From Sphingobium sp. EP60837 (GTDB taxonomy: Bacteria > Pseudomonadota > Alphaproteobacteria > Sphingomonadales > Sphingomonadaceae), in NCBI RefSeq assembly GCF_001658005.1, contig NZ_CP015988.1, positions 186,001 through 250,000 of the forward strand: a stretch of DNA of 64,000 nucleotides, written 5' to 3'. The notes beneath the pieces were generated by a model, which was given only the letters and a program-made list of their open reading frames with translations, did not search any database and was not told the DNA's origin. Numbering within the stretch: position 1 is the first letter of the stretch; each line of letters starts with the position of its first letter. Position numbers and translations under genes: made by a program. This document shows, piece after piece, positions 43,313-52,785 of this stretch.

Positions 43313-46119
43313 AGCGACTTGCCTCGCTCATCGCCCTGGTGCTGCTCGGCGTCGCCGTGCCCACGCCCGCGCAGATGACCCCACAACAAGCGCGCGAAGA
43401 GGGCAAGTCCCTCGGCAACGCGATGCGGAGCGATGAGGCCTGGGTTCCTAAGAATAACGCCCAAGCCATGATTGTGCCGGGCTACCAGGGGACTGACCTG
43501 CCCGAGGCAAATTATTTCAGCAATCCCGACAAGCTCGCCAATGACGCCCACGCGCTCAAGGGATCGAGCGAAGCCTATCATATTGCGACCGACGCCAACA
43601 AAAGCCGTCCCACCTTTTCCGGTGACGAGATCAAGGCCGTCACCGCCAATGCATCGGCAATCGAAAATGATCCCTCTACCCAATTGGGCGGCGAAAGCAT
43701 CAGCGGCGGCAGTGGCGAGTGCAAGCCCCTGCCCGCGGAAGAAAGCCAGATCTATTACGACGCCACCTGCGACACGGGGTTTGTCGTCAATTCGGTGCCT
43801 TCGGAAACCGTCTATAGCTGCCCGCCCGGTTGGACGCTGGGCGGCACCACCTGCTCCATGGTCGAGACGCTTCCGGCGAGCGTCAGCTATAGCTGCGACG
43901 CAGCTTGGACCTTGAATGGCGCGCAATGTGCGCAGACGCAGCCGGCCAATGTGGGCGCCTATAGCTGCCCGGCAGGATGGACGCTCAATGGCAGCAGGTG
44001 CAGCCGAACCCTCAGCGAGAATGCCAATCAAACGGGGTACAGCTGCCCCAACGGCTATAGCCTGGCCGGATCAGTCTGTCAGAGGACCGTCACCACCGGC
44101 GCATCGCCGAGCTACTCCTGTCCGAGCGGCTATTCGCTTATCGCCACGAGTTGCACGCGCAATTTCAGCTATGCCGCCACCGCGACTCATAGCTGTGAGC
44201 CAGGCTGGACCCTAAATGGCACCACCTGTTCGCGCCAGCTGACGCAGCCCGCCACGCAAAGCTATTCTTGCCCCACCGGCTACAGCTTGGAAAACGGAAC
44301 CTGCTCCCAAAGCGCCAATTATCAGGCGACCGCCACCTATAGCTGCCCCAGCGGCGGAACGGTCCAGGGTAGCCAGTGCGTCACCACCAACACGACTTCG
44401 GCCACGCCCACCTATGCCTGTCCTTATTATTACTACAACCCAGGCACCATGTTCGGGGGCGGCGGTCCCTATTGCGTGCTGCGCAAGGCGGAATTCGCTG
44501 GCAAGAAATGCGCGCCCACCGGCACTAAACCCGGGAGTATCGAATTCCTGCGCGAGCAGAAAGCGTCGGGCGATACATTTTGTCTTTACAAGCCGCTCAC
44601 GACCTATACCTGTCCGAGCGCCGCTTGGAACTTCGATCCCGCCTATAATCAGTGCGTATCGAACGTCGTGCAGAACGGCGTTGTCACCTATACCTGCCCG
44701 CAAGGCGGCAGCCTGCAGGGCACCGCCTGTTACCGCAACGATGTGACCGGAGCCTCGGTCACCTATGTCTGCCCTGCCGATTACGCCTTGTCCGGCCAGA
44801 CATGCGTCAAATCCGAATATAAACAGGCTAACGTCCAATATAGCTGTCCGGCCGGCGGGAACGGCTCGGGGACCACTTGCCAAGTCAAAGAGCAAATTGC
44901 CGCCTCGGTAAGCTATGCCTGCCCTACGGGCTATCACCTCAATGGCACCAGTTGCTCCCGGACCGACACGCTGCCGGGCACCCCGGTCTATGCTTGTCCA
45001 ACCGGCTATTCGCTGAGCGGCACGAGTTGCACAAGGACGGAAGACCAGGCAGCGACGCCCATCTATGTCTGCCCGACCGGCTTTGTCCTTTCGGGCTCAC
45101 AATGCGCAGCGACCGTCGCTGCGCAGCCCATCTATTATTGTCCCGCCGATTTCACGCTTTCCGGCCAGACATGCTCGCGAACCCAAAGCCAGCCCGCCGC
45201 CTCACACCAGCAGTGCCCTAAGGGCGCGAACAGCAACCCAGACGGCAGCTGCTCTACGCAGGATCCGCAAAATGACTGCGGCGCCCTTCAAGGCAACCCG
45301 CAGTGCAGCTGGAAATATGATAATTGCCTAGACGAGACCCCGTCCGCCAATGGGTGCAAGATGATGGAGAAGGTCTATCGCTGCCCGGTACCGGGCGCAA
45401 TGGTGCAGCAGCCCCCAAAATATGTGTGCGGCGATGATGTCTATTGCATCAACGGAGACTGCGAAGCGATCAGCCGAGAGGCATCGACCGAGTTCAAGGA
45501 TGTGCTGACGGCGCTGCACGCGATCGACACGGCGGGCAAGGATTTCGACCCCGATGACATGCATGTGTTTCCCGGGACCCGGGACACCTGCCACAAGCCG
45601 ATCTTCGGTGTCGTCAATTGCTGCGCGGGCAAGGTCTCCGGGCTGCTGCCGCTTGGCATCGGCGGAGCAGCGCTTAGCGGCGCGATCAGCGGCAATGTCG
45701 CGGCTCTCGCCGGCGTCGCCACACAATTCCTCACGACCTTCCTCTGCTCGACCGATGAGAAGATGCTCGATGTAAAGGATCGCATGGGCTTTTGCACCTT
45801 CGTGGGCAGCTATTGCTCGAGCAGTGTTCTTGGCGTGTGCAAGACCAAGCGGAAGACCTATTGCTGTTTTGAGAGCAAGCTCTCGCGCATTCTTCAGGAG
45901 CAGGGCCGACCGCAGATCAACAAGCCGTTCGGCAAGCCCAAATCCGAACAGTGCGAAGGCTTCACGGTCGAAGAATTCTCGCGCCTTGATCTATCGGTGA
46001 TGGACTTCACCGACGTCTACTCCGACTTCATGGACGCCGCACGGATGCCTGACGAAGTCGAGACGATGAACGACATTCAACAGAAAATACAGGACTATTA
46101 TGAACTGCATAGTCAGTGA
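43309..46119 (+). CDS. traN: Mating-pair stabilisation protein TraN with a large cysteine-repeat domain
   Basis: A 936-residue outer-membrane protein with a signal peptide (about 1-22, ending PTPAQ). N- and C-terminal parts match TraN; the latter has CCAGKVSGLLPLGIGGAALS, LTTFLCSTDEKMLDVKDRMG and CKTKRKTYCCFESKLSRIL. In between, from about residue 165 to 640, lie 17-18 tandem units of about 25 residues of the type YSCPxGYxLxGTxCxR, each with two cysteines. F TraN has 602 residues. TraN contacts a receptor on the recipient cell, so this domain is a likely reach or recognition module. Confidence 0.92.
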   Translation: MKRLASLIALVLLGVAVPTPAQMTPQQAREEGKSLGNAMRSDEAWVPKNNAQAMIVPGYQGTDLPEANYFSNPDKLANDAHALKGSSEAYHIATDANKSRPTFSGDEIKAVTANASAIENDPSTQLGGESISGGSGECKPLPAEESQIYYDATCDTGFVVNSVPSETVYSCPPGWTLGGTTCSMVETLPASVSYSCDAAWTLNGAQCAQTQPANVGAYSCPAGWTLNGSRCSRTLSENANQTGYSCPNGYSLAGSVCQRTVTTGASPSYSCPSGYSLIATSCTRNFSYAATATHSCEPGWTLNGTTCSRQLTQPATQSYSCPTGYSLENGTCSQSANYQATATYSCPSGGTVQGSQCVTTNTTSATPTYACPYYYYNPGTMFGGGGPYCVLRKAEFAGKKCAPTGTKPGSIEFLREQKASGDTFCLYKPLTTYTCPSAAWNFDPAYNQCVSNVVQNGVVTYTCPQGGSLQGTACYRNDVTGASVTYVCPADYALSGQTCVKSEYKQANVQYSCPAGGNGSGTTCQVKEQIAASVSYACPTGYHLNGTSCSRTDTLPGTPVYACPTGYSLSGTSCTRTEDQAATPIYVCPTGFVLSGSQCAATVAAQPIYYCPADFTLSGQTCSRTQSQPAASHQQCPKGANSNPDGSCSTQDPQNDCGALQGNPQCSWKYDNCLDETPSANGCKMMEKVYRCPVPGAMVQQPPKYVCGDDVYCINGDCEAISREASTEFKDVLTALHAIDTAGKDFDPDDMHVFPGTRDTCHKPIFGVVNCCAGKVSGLLPLGIGGAALSGAISGNVAALAGVATQFLTTFLCSTDEKMLDVKDRMGFCTFVGSYCSSSVLGVCKTKRKTYCCFESKLSRILQEQGRPQINKPFGKPKSEQCEGFTVEEFSRLDLSVMDFTDVYSDFMDAARMPDEVETMNDIQQKIQDYYELHSQ

Positions 46120-46149
46120 CTTTTGGACATCTGGTCGGGAGAATCACGC

Positions 46150-46959
46150 ATGAAAACCCCGGCAACGCTCTCGATGCTGCTGCTGGCCCTCTCCCCTATC
46201 GCAGCGCCGGTGCGCGCACAGGACGCGGGTGCTCATGGCGACACCCAGCGGCAGGACAATGATTTCTACTGCGGTGAACGCCGGCTCGGCCAGTGGTTCT
46301 ATTGCAGCAAACCCAAGGCTCCGGAGAAACAGTCACCGGCAGCGCCACAGGCGAGTGCGGCCGATCGCATGGCAGCGATCACCAGGGAACTGGATGAGCT
46401 CAAGGCCAAGGCGATCCTCGACCCGACCGAGGACAATGTGATCGCCTATGTCCGCTTTCAGCGTGAGCAGCTGGACCGAGCCTCAACCTTCTCGGACACC
46501 TGGCAGCGCGCGCTCTGGCAGAACCCGGACCTCGACTATACCTTGCAACGCCCGGTCAACACGGTGGGCAAGCGGGCCTGGCTCGACAACCGTAAGGCCG
46601 ATCGCGATGCGGTGCTGACCAACCTTGGCCAGCGGTACGGGCTTTTCTATTTCTACGCGCACAGCTGCGGCGCCTGCGACATATTCGCGCCGATCCTGCG
46701 TTCGGTCGCGGACAGCCACCGCATGGCGGTGATGGCTGTATCCATGGACGGCGGACCCAGCCGTGATTTCCCCAACTATGTCGTTGATACCGGGCAGCGG
46801 TCCCGCATGGGCGTACCGGGCAATGAGACGCCGGCGCTTGTACTGTTCGACACCGCGACCAAGCGCGCCATCCCGGTGGGCTTTGGCATCCTCTCGGGCG
46901 ACGAGATCATGGACCGGATCTTCATGCTGACCAACACCAAGGTGGGGAGCGACTTCTGA
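46150..46959 (+). CDS. traF: Conjugal transfer protein TraF (thioredoxin-fold)
   Basis: A 269-residue periplasmic protein with a signal peptide ending PVRAQD. TraF features FYCGERRLGQWFYC and AYVRFQREQLDRASTFSDTW are followed by a thioredoxin-like domain. It retains a C-x-x-C site (Cys173 and Cys176 in AHSCGACDIF), which F TraF lacks, so it may be redox-active like the TrbB group. The ATG at 46150 has GGGAGA upstream. The stop overlaps traH by TGATG. Confidence 0.9.
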   Translation: MKTPATLSMLLLALSPIAAPVRAQDAGAHGDTQRQDNDFYCGERRLGQWFYCSKPKAPEKQSPAAPQASAADRMAAITRELDELKAKAILDPTEDNVIAYVRFQREQLDRASTFSDTWQRALWQNPDLDYTLQRPVNTVGKRAWLDNRKADRDAVLTNLGQRYGLFYFYAHSCGACDIFAPILRSVADSHRMAVMAVSMDGGPSRDFPNYVVDTGQRSRMGVPGNETPALVLFDTATKRAIPVGFGILSGDEIMDRIFMLTNTKVGSDF

Positions 46960-48425
46960 TGGCAGAGGGCACCAAGGCCGGCCGGATCGGCCTCTTCCTC
47001 AAAGGGGCGGGATCGGCGGCCGCCATAATAGCTGCCACCCATCTTGCGGTGATTGGCGTCGCCAATGCCAATGTGGCTTCGGAAATGAACAGCTTCTTCA
47101 GCGAAGCGGGCGGCGCGGCTAACGTCACCGGCCCGTCCGCCTTTCAGGGCCAGTCCGCTGGCTATTATTCGCTCGGCAATGTCTGGACCCGCTTTCCGCA
47201 AAAAAGCGTGTCACCCTTCAACCTCCAGCTTCCAAGCGCTCGCGCCGGCTGCGGCGGCATTGATCTTTTTGCTGGCTCTTTCTCCTTCATCAATGCGTCA
47301 GAGATCGTGGCGATGCTCAAGGCGACCGCCAACAATGCACTGGGCTTCGCTTTCAAACTCGCAATCGACTCCGTTTCGCCGGAGATCGGCAAAGTGATGG
47401 ACGAGTTCAGCCAGAAGGCGCAGCTCCTCAATCAAATGAACATCTCGAGCTGCGAGACGGCGCAGGCGCTGGTCGGCGGCATCTGGCCGACGATGGACAC
47501 GACCCGCGCGACCATCTGCGAAGCGGTTGGGAACAGCCAAGGCATCTTCTCCGACTGGGCCGCCTCGCGCCAGGGCTGCAACAATGGCGGCAGCCGGGAC
47601 AGCACGATCGCGGGCAACAGCGATACCGCGATGAAGGATCAGCTCGTCGGCGAAAACCACAATTACACCTGGGAGGCGCTTAAGAAGTCCGCCAAATTTG
47701 GCGCCTTTGACCAGGATTTTTCCGAATATGTGATGACGCTGGTAGGCACCATCGTCACCCGCCCGTCTTCGGATTCGAGCGTCGGCGGTAAGGTGGTCAT
47801 GTTTGGCCCGGCCGAAGAAGCCGTGGTGACCGCCCTGCTCGATGGCACCGACAATGCGCCAGCGGTCAAGGTACTCAAATGCAATGACAGCGATTGCTAT
47901 GATGTGGGGGAGACCAGGCTCTCGGTTCCGGCGTCTTCGGCGCTGCGGCCGCGCATCCGGCGGATGATCAGCGACATGAGCATCAAGGCTCGGACCAACG
48001 GCACATTGACCGCGGCGGAAAAGCAGCTGCTCAACATGGCGACGATCCCGCTCTACAAGATTCTCACCGTGCAGGCCTTTGCGCATAATGCGCTGACCGA
48101 CGGCGAAATAGAGGCGCTATCTGAAATTGTAGCGGTCGATATCCTCAATGCCATGCTTGATAATATGCTTGACCGGGTCGAGCAGTCGAAGGTCCATTAC
48201 CAGACGGCGGACCAGACGACCGCCGAGCAGTGGAAGGCGCAGATCGCCGCCACACGGCAGAAGTTCGGGCAGCGCGAGGTGAAGCTCAACAACAAGCTCC
48301 AGCTCACCTATCAGGTGATCAACCGGAGCGTGTTCCTGGAATCGACGCTGCAAAACACGATGTCGCCTGGAATGGCGGCAGCGCTCAATTTCTCGCGTGG
48401 GCTGAGCGCCCAGGGCGTCCGGTAA
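46959..48425 (+). CDS. traH: Conjugal transfer protein TraH
   Basis: A 488-residue TraH-family protein. The N-terminus has a hydrophobic segment (AGSAAAIIAATHLAVIGVAN). Family segments include GGIDLFAGSFSFINASEIVA, LNQMNISSCETAQALVGGIW and, near the end, ILNAMLDNMLDRVEQS. TraH is an outer-membrane-associated component for pilus assembly. It is coupled to traF and followed 13 bases later by traG. Confidence 0.95.
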   Translation: MAEGTKAGRIGLFLKGAGSAAAIIAATHLAVIGVANANVASEMNSFFSEAGGAANVTGPSAFQGQSAGYYSLGNVWTRFPQKSVSPFNLQLPSARAGCGGIDLFAGSFSFINASEIVAMLKATANNALGFAFKLAIDSVSPEIGKVMDEFSQKAQLLNQMNISSCETAQALVGGIWPTMDTTRATICEAVGNSQGIFSDWAASRQGCNNGGSRDSTIAGNSDTAMKDQLVGENHNYTWEALKKSAKFGAFDQDFSEYVMTLVGTIVTRPSSDSSVGGKVVMFGPAEEAVVTALLDGTDNAPAVKVLKCNDSDCYDVGETRLSVPASSALRPRIRRMISDMSIKARTNGTLTAAEKQLLNMATIPLYKILTVQAFAHNALTDGEIEALSEIVAVDILNAMLDNMLDRVEQSKVHYQTADQTTAEQWKAQIAATRQKFGQREVKLNNKLQLTYQVINRSVFLESTLQNTMSPGMAAALNFSRGLSAQGVR

Positions 48426-48438
48426 AGAGGCGCGGACC

Positions 48439-51213
48439 ATGCTGGAGGTCTTCACGGTCGGCGGCGGGGAATATCTCGTCAACATCTTCAACGCGGTGTC
48501 CGCCTGGACCGGAGGCGGCGGCTATCGTTCCCTGATCCGCGTGATCATGGTGATGGGCCTCATCTACTCGCTGCTCGTAGTGGCGTTCACGCTCAACTAT
48601 AAGGCCTGGCTCAACTGGTTCCTGCAGGCGACCGCCATCTACCTCTGCCTTATGGTGCCCACGGTCGATATTAAGGTGACCGATCGGGTTAATCCGAGCC
48701 TTGCGCCCGCAACGGTCGCCAACGTGCCCCTGGGGCTTGGGGTGCTGGCGAGCTTCACAACCCAGATCGGCGATTATCTGACCCGCACGGCAGAAACCGT
48801 GTTCGTGAGCCCGAGCGCGCTCAACTATAGCAGCAATGGCCTGATCTACGGCGCCCGTCTGTTCGACGCGACGCGCAATTTCAACATCCGCGATGCCGAG
48901 TTTTCTGCCAATCTTGACTATTATATGAAGCAGTGCGTCTTTGGCGACATCATGCTCTATCAGAAGTCGCTGACGGATCTCGCCAACGCCACCAACCTCT
49001 GGGCGGCGATCGCCTCCGACGCGGAATCCCGGTCGCAGGAATGGCTCGAGAGGAGCGGCGGCACGGTCACACCCTATATCGTGACCTGTAGGCAAGCCTA
49101 CTCGATGCTGGATGCGCAATGGACGTCCATCATCGAAGCCAATTCGAAGATCTGGGGACTGGAACTCTATCCCAAGCTCTCCGAAGCGGTGGCGCAGGCC
49201 AAGCTCCGCAGTGATCTGCCAATCGTCAACCAGGCTTTCACCCAATCAAGCGACGGCTTTGTCGAGACGATGCGGCAAAATACCGCCATTAATGCGTTCA
49301 TGCAGGCGCGCACCAACATGAGCGGCAGCGCGATCGACGCTTTCGCGCAGACGCGTGCGGATATCCAGGCGCGAAACACCTATAACAGCATCGCGCAGCA
49401 GGCGATGACATGGGTGCCGATCCTCAACGTCGTGCTGACGGTTGTTTTCTTCGCCATGTTCCCGGTCATCTTCCCGCTCTTCCTGATGCCACAGACCGGG
49501 CTGTCGGCGCTCAAGGGCTATGCGACGGGGTTCTTTTATCTGGCAGCCTGGGGACCGCTCTATGTCATTCTGCATATGATCTGTATGACGCGAGCCGAAG
49601 CTGCCGCCACCGCCGTTGCCAAGGGCGGCATGACGCTTGGCACCTATGCCGGGATCGGTGCGGTCAACGCGGAAACCGCGACCATCGCCGGGTTCATGCT
49701 GATGAGCGTGCCATTCCTCGCTGCGGGTCTGGCGCGCGGAGCCATGTCGATTGCCGGGCAGTCCATGTCGATGCTGGCGCCGGCGCAAAATGCGGCCGAA
49801 GCCGCGGCGCTGGAAGAAACAACCGGCAACTATGCTTACGGCAATGTAAGCTGGGCCAATCAGACGTCGAACATGCGCCAAAGTGACCAGTGGAACACAG
49901 CAGCTTCCTATCAGGCGGGGAGCGCTGCCTCCAGCTGGCGGCATGACAATGGCGGGATCGTATCGAGCTTCGGCAATGGGCAGGAGGTCATTGATACCTC
50001 GCATGCTATCTCCCGGCTTTCGTTTACTCCGACGGCCAACACCGGCTTTGTGTCGGAGATGCGCGAGCAGGCCCATGAGGCGCATCGGCAGGCCCAGGCA
50101 TACCGAGCGGCTGCAAACGACATTCTGACCAGCACCCATACGGACCGCAGCACTTCCAGCTTGTCGTCGGAGCATTCATCCGGGTGGGATACGAGCGTGG
50201 GGCGGAGTTCGAACACGTCGATCGAGCAGACTGACCGGCGATCGGGCAGCAGTTCGTCGGGTATCGATCAGCGCAGTTCGACTGCACTCGGGCAGTCGGA
50301 GAGCCGTGGGCGGGATTGGACCACTAATCGCAATGAACAGGTCAGCGGCAGCTTGAGCAGCCAACTTGGCGTGGGAGGCAGAGGCGGTAAGTCGGGGCTT
50401 AGTTCGGGCCTAAGTGGAAGCGTCGCGCTTACTGGGAGCCAGAATGATCTTCTCAGCCAAGGTTTCAAGGAGACGCGGTCTAGCGAGGAGTCCAGCAGTT
50501 CGTTCAGTGGCGTCCGCGATGAGCATTCGACCGGCAACAACGCCTCAATGTCGGATGGAACATACGAAAAGGGCGGGACCTTCGCTCGCGCATCAACAGC
50601 CAGTTCATCGTCGCTAGGCCGCGAAGATGCTCTCTCGCGTGCACGGTCCTATCAGGAATCAGCTGAGAAGCTGGAAGAATTGTCGCAGCAACTTTCTCGC
50701 GACGCGAGCTATGCTGAGACGCACGGGATGCAGCTCAGCGAAAATCTCAGTCAGGAACTGGCGAAGTGGTATCGACAGGAACAGATGAACAATCCGGGTC
50801 TAGATGCACCGGAACTCTGGGCCACGGAGCTGACCGACCATCAACGCGCGGCACGCGATGGCATGATCAGCCGGTGGATGAGCGATAAGCAGGAAGCCAT
50901 CCGCGCAGAGGTGCAGGGGAGCCTTCATGAACCCGAGATTGTTGAGGTGCCGCATCGAAGCACCGGTGGCTTTGACGATGTGCGCAGGAGCTACCATCCC
51001 CAAGGTGTCGCCGGGTTAGCAACGGGACCCGAATTGGGTGACCCCGAAGCGGCCGCCAAAATCATTTCAGAGGGCGAGAAATCCTACGCGAACGACAAGA
51101 CTGCGGCGTATGCCGGGCGCGCAGGGCATATCCAAGGGGCCAGCGATCTCGAAAGCAATGTCAATCGGCAGACGGGGCGAGAGTTCTTCCAAAGCCGACC
51201 CCCAGACGATTGA
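48439..51213 (+). CDS. traG: Conjugal transfer protein TraG
   Basis: A 924-residue protein. The N-terminal 450 residues are membrane-embedded and TraG/VirB6-like (MLEVFTVGGGEYLVNIFNAV, RVIMVMGLIYSLLVVAFTLN, FFAMFPVIFPLFLMPQTGLS). A long periplasmic region follows, rich in Ser, Gln and Gly between about 560 and 710. F TraG acts in pilus assembly and, through its C-terminal part, in mating-pair stabilisation and entry exclusion. It is the last tra gene of the operon seen here. Confidence 0.94.
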   Translation: MLEVFTVGGGEYLVNIFNAVSAWTGGGGYRSLIRVIMVMGLIYSLLVVAFTLNYKAWLNWFLQATAIYLCLMVPTVDIKVTDRVNPSLAPATVANVPLGLGVLASFTTQIGDYLTRTAETVFVSPSALNYSSNGLIYGARLFDATRNFNIRDAEFSANLDYYMKQCVFGDIMLYQKSLTDLANATNLWAAIASDAESRSQEWLERSGGTVTPYIVTCRQAYSMLDAQWTSIIEANSKIWGLELYPKLSEAVAQAKLRSDLPIVNQAFTQSSDGFVETMRQNTAINAFMQARTNMSGSAIDAFAQTRADIQARNTYNSIAQQAMTWVPILNVVLTVVFFAMFPVIFPLFLMPQTGLSALKGYATGFFYLAAWGPLYVILHMICMTRAEAAATAVAKGGMTLGTYAGIGAVNAETATIAGFMLMSVPFLAAGLARGAMSIAGQSMSMLAPAQNAAEAAALEETTGNYAYGNVSWANQTSNMRQSDQWNTAASYQAGSAASSWRHDNGGIVSSFGNGQEVIDTSHAISRLSFTPTANTGFVSEMREQAHEAHRQAQAYRAAANDILTSTHTDRSTSSLSSEHSSGWDTSVGRSSNTSIEQTDRRSGSSSSGIDQRSSTALGQSESRGRDWTTNRNEQVSGSLSSQLGVGGRGGKSGLSSGLSGSVALTGSQNDLLSQGFKETRSSEESSSSFSGVRDEHSTGNNASMSDGTYEKGGTFARASTASSSSLGREDALSRARSYQESAEKLEELSQQLSRDASYAETHGMQLSENLSQELAKWYRQEQMNNPGLDAPELWATELTDHQRAARDGMISRWMSDKQEAIRAEVQGSLHEPEIVEVPHRSTGGFDDVRRSYHPQGVAGLATGPELGDPEAAAKIISEGEKSYANDKTAAYAGRAGHIQGASDLESNVNRQTGREFFQSRPPDD

Positions 51214-51216
51214 GGA

Positions 51217-51411
51217 TCACCGGGCGACGTAGAAGTACAGCAGGGCGCCCAAAATCAGCAGCAAGCTTATCCCGTGCCCGATAAGATTACCGACCGTCGC
51301 CTCGCTGGCATCATCAGCATCATATCTATGAGAAAGCTGCGGCTCAGCGTGCCTGATGATCGGCGCACTCAAGGTGTCCTTGGTGATCAGGTATGTTTCA
51401 ACATCGAGCAT
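51217..51411 (-). CDS. Small putative membrane protein, unknown
   Basis: A 64-residue protein with one C-terminal hydrophobic segment (HGISLLLILGALLYFYVAR). It ends three bases after the traG stop on the opposite strand. Tail-anchored small proteins at this place might serve entry exclusion, but nothing in the sequence proves it. Confidence 0.5.
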   Translation of the reverse strand: MLDVETYLITKDTLSAPIIRHAEPQLSHRYDADDASEATVGNLIGHGISLLLILGALLYFYVAR

Positions 51412-51631
51412 CGCACAAACCTCCGAGCGTATCCCAATAGCTCACTTCATGTTTGTTTTCAATGTGCTAGGCGGATCGGGAGCAGTGACAGCGCGACCGT
51501 TTCCTGATTGATGAGACACCCGAATGGGGATCAGGAGACTGCACGCTCTAGCGCGATGCGGCGAATAGCGCTCTTAATCTCCGCACATTTCGCGGTGTAA
51601 GCGAATTGCCATGCGGCAAATAGGCGCTATA

Positions 51632-51654
51632 TTCACCGCAAAATAAGCGGTGAA
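51632..51654. promoter_or_regulatory. Dyad directly upstream of the fic gene
   Basis: TTCACCGC (51632-51639) and GCGGTGAA (51647-51654) are perfect eight-base arms around a seven-base spacer, ending three bases before the ATG at 51658. A related half-site GCGGTGTAA lies at 51592-51600. Binding here would block ribosome or polymerase access, so autoregulation by the winged-helix end of the Fic protein is plausible. Confidence 0.6.
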
Positions 51655-51657
51655 AAT

Positions 51658-52764
51658 ATGACATATTTACATGAACGTCCTTCCTGGCCCACGTTCACAT
51701 GGGCAATTGATCGTCTTGCGACCAAATTAGGCGCTGTTCGACATCGGCAGGGTCGGTTGGTGGGACATATGAGCGCTCTCGGCTTTGCGATGCGCGAAGA
51801 AGCGGTCCTTGCTACGCTTACCGAAGATGTTCTCAAATCCAGCGAAATAGAGGGAGAGCGTCTCGATCAGGACCAGGTCCGCTCATCCATCGCGCGTCGA
51901 CTGGGTATGGACATTGCCGGCCTGGTGCAGGCGGACCGTCATGTCGATGGTGTGGTGGAGATGATGCTAGACGCCACGCAGAACTATTCGGCGCCCCTAA
52001 CCGCAGACCGGCTGTTCGCCTGGCACGCAGCAATGTTTCCCACTGGCAGAAGCGGTATGACCGCTATCACTGTAGGAGCTTGGCGAACTGACGACAAAGG
52101 TCCAATGCAGGTCGTCTCGGGTCCGATTGGCCGGGAACGTGTTCACTATGAAGCGCCAGCAGCCGCTAGGCTAGAGGAGGAAATGGCCCGGTTTGTTCAA
52201 TGGATAGAATCCGATACGGGTATCGATCCGGTGCTTAAAGCGGGCATTGCGCATTTCTGGTTCGTGACTCTTCATCCATTCGATGATGGAAATGGCCGAA
52301 TTGCGCGCGCGATCGCCGACTTGGCGCTCGCCAGGGCTGAACAAACTGCCCAGCGCTTCTACAGCATGTCCGCTCAGATCCGACAGGAACGCAATGTCTA
52401 TTACGATCTGCTGGAGGCAACGCAAAAGCGTGACGGCGACCTCACGGACTGGCTGGAATGGTTTCTTGATTGTCTGGGACGTGCTTTCGACGGCGCGGAA
52501 CAGACATTGTCGGCTGTCCTGCACAAGGCACGCTTCTGGGAAAAATTTGGGACGACGCCAATCAACGACCGGCAGCGCAACATCATAAAGCGACTGCTCA
52601 ACGGTTTTGAAGGAAAGCTGAACTCCTCTAAATGGGCGAAGATCACCAAAGTCTCCGCTGATACCGCGCTCCGGGACATTCAGGACCTTGTCGAAAAGGC
52701 TATTCTCGTTCGGGATGACGCAGGCGGAAGGAGCACCAGCTATTCTCTTGCCGATATCGAATGA
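51658..52764 (+). CDS. Fic-family protein with N-terminal inhibitory motif and C-terminal winged helix
   Basis: A 368-residue Fic protein. The catalytic motif HPFDDGNGRIAR starts at His206. The flap and N-terminal region contain the inhibitory motif SSEIEG (Ser61 to Gly66), typical of self-inhibited class II Fic enzymes. The last 75 residues look like a winged helix (INDRQRNIIKRLLNGF, WAKITKVSADTALRDIQDLV). Fic enzymes transfer AMP or other groups to target proteins. All catalytic residues are present. The upstream dyad suggests that it represses itself. Confidence 0.92.
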   Translation: MTYLHERPSWPTFTWAIDRLATKLGAVRHRQGRLVGHMSALGFAMREEAVLATLTEDVLKSSEIEGERLDQDQVRSSIARRLGMDIAGLVQADRHVDGVVEMMLDATQNYSAPLTADRLFAWHAAMFPTGRSGMTAITVGAWRTDDKGPMQVVSGPIGRERVHYEAPAAARLEEEMARFVQWIESDTGIDPVLKAGIAHFWFVTLHPFDDGNGRIARAIADLALARAEQTAQRFYSMSAQIRQERNVYYDLLEATQKRDGDLTDWLEWFLDCLGRAFDGAEQTLSAVLHKARFWEKFGTTPINDRQRNIIKRLLNGFEGKLNSSKWAKITKVSADTALRDIQDLVEKAILVRDDAGGRSTSYSLADIE

Positions 52765-52785
52765 ACTGAAAAGAAGCGACGCTGG

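Noticed and set aside
43800-45200. Repeated sequence that could suggest a CRISPR array
   Set aside because: The repeats are divergent at DNA level, in frame, and encode regular cysteine-containing protein units within traN.
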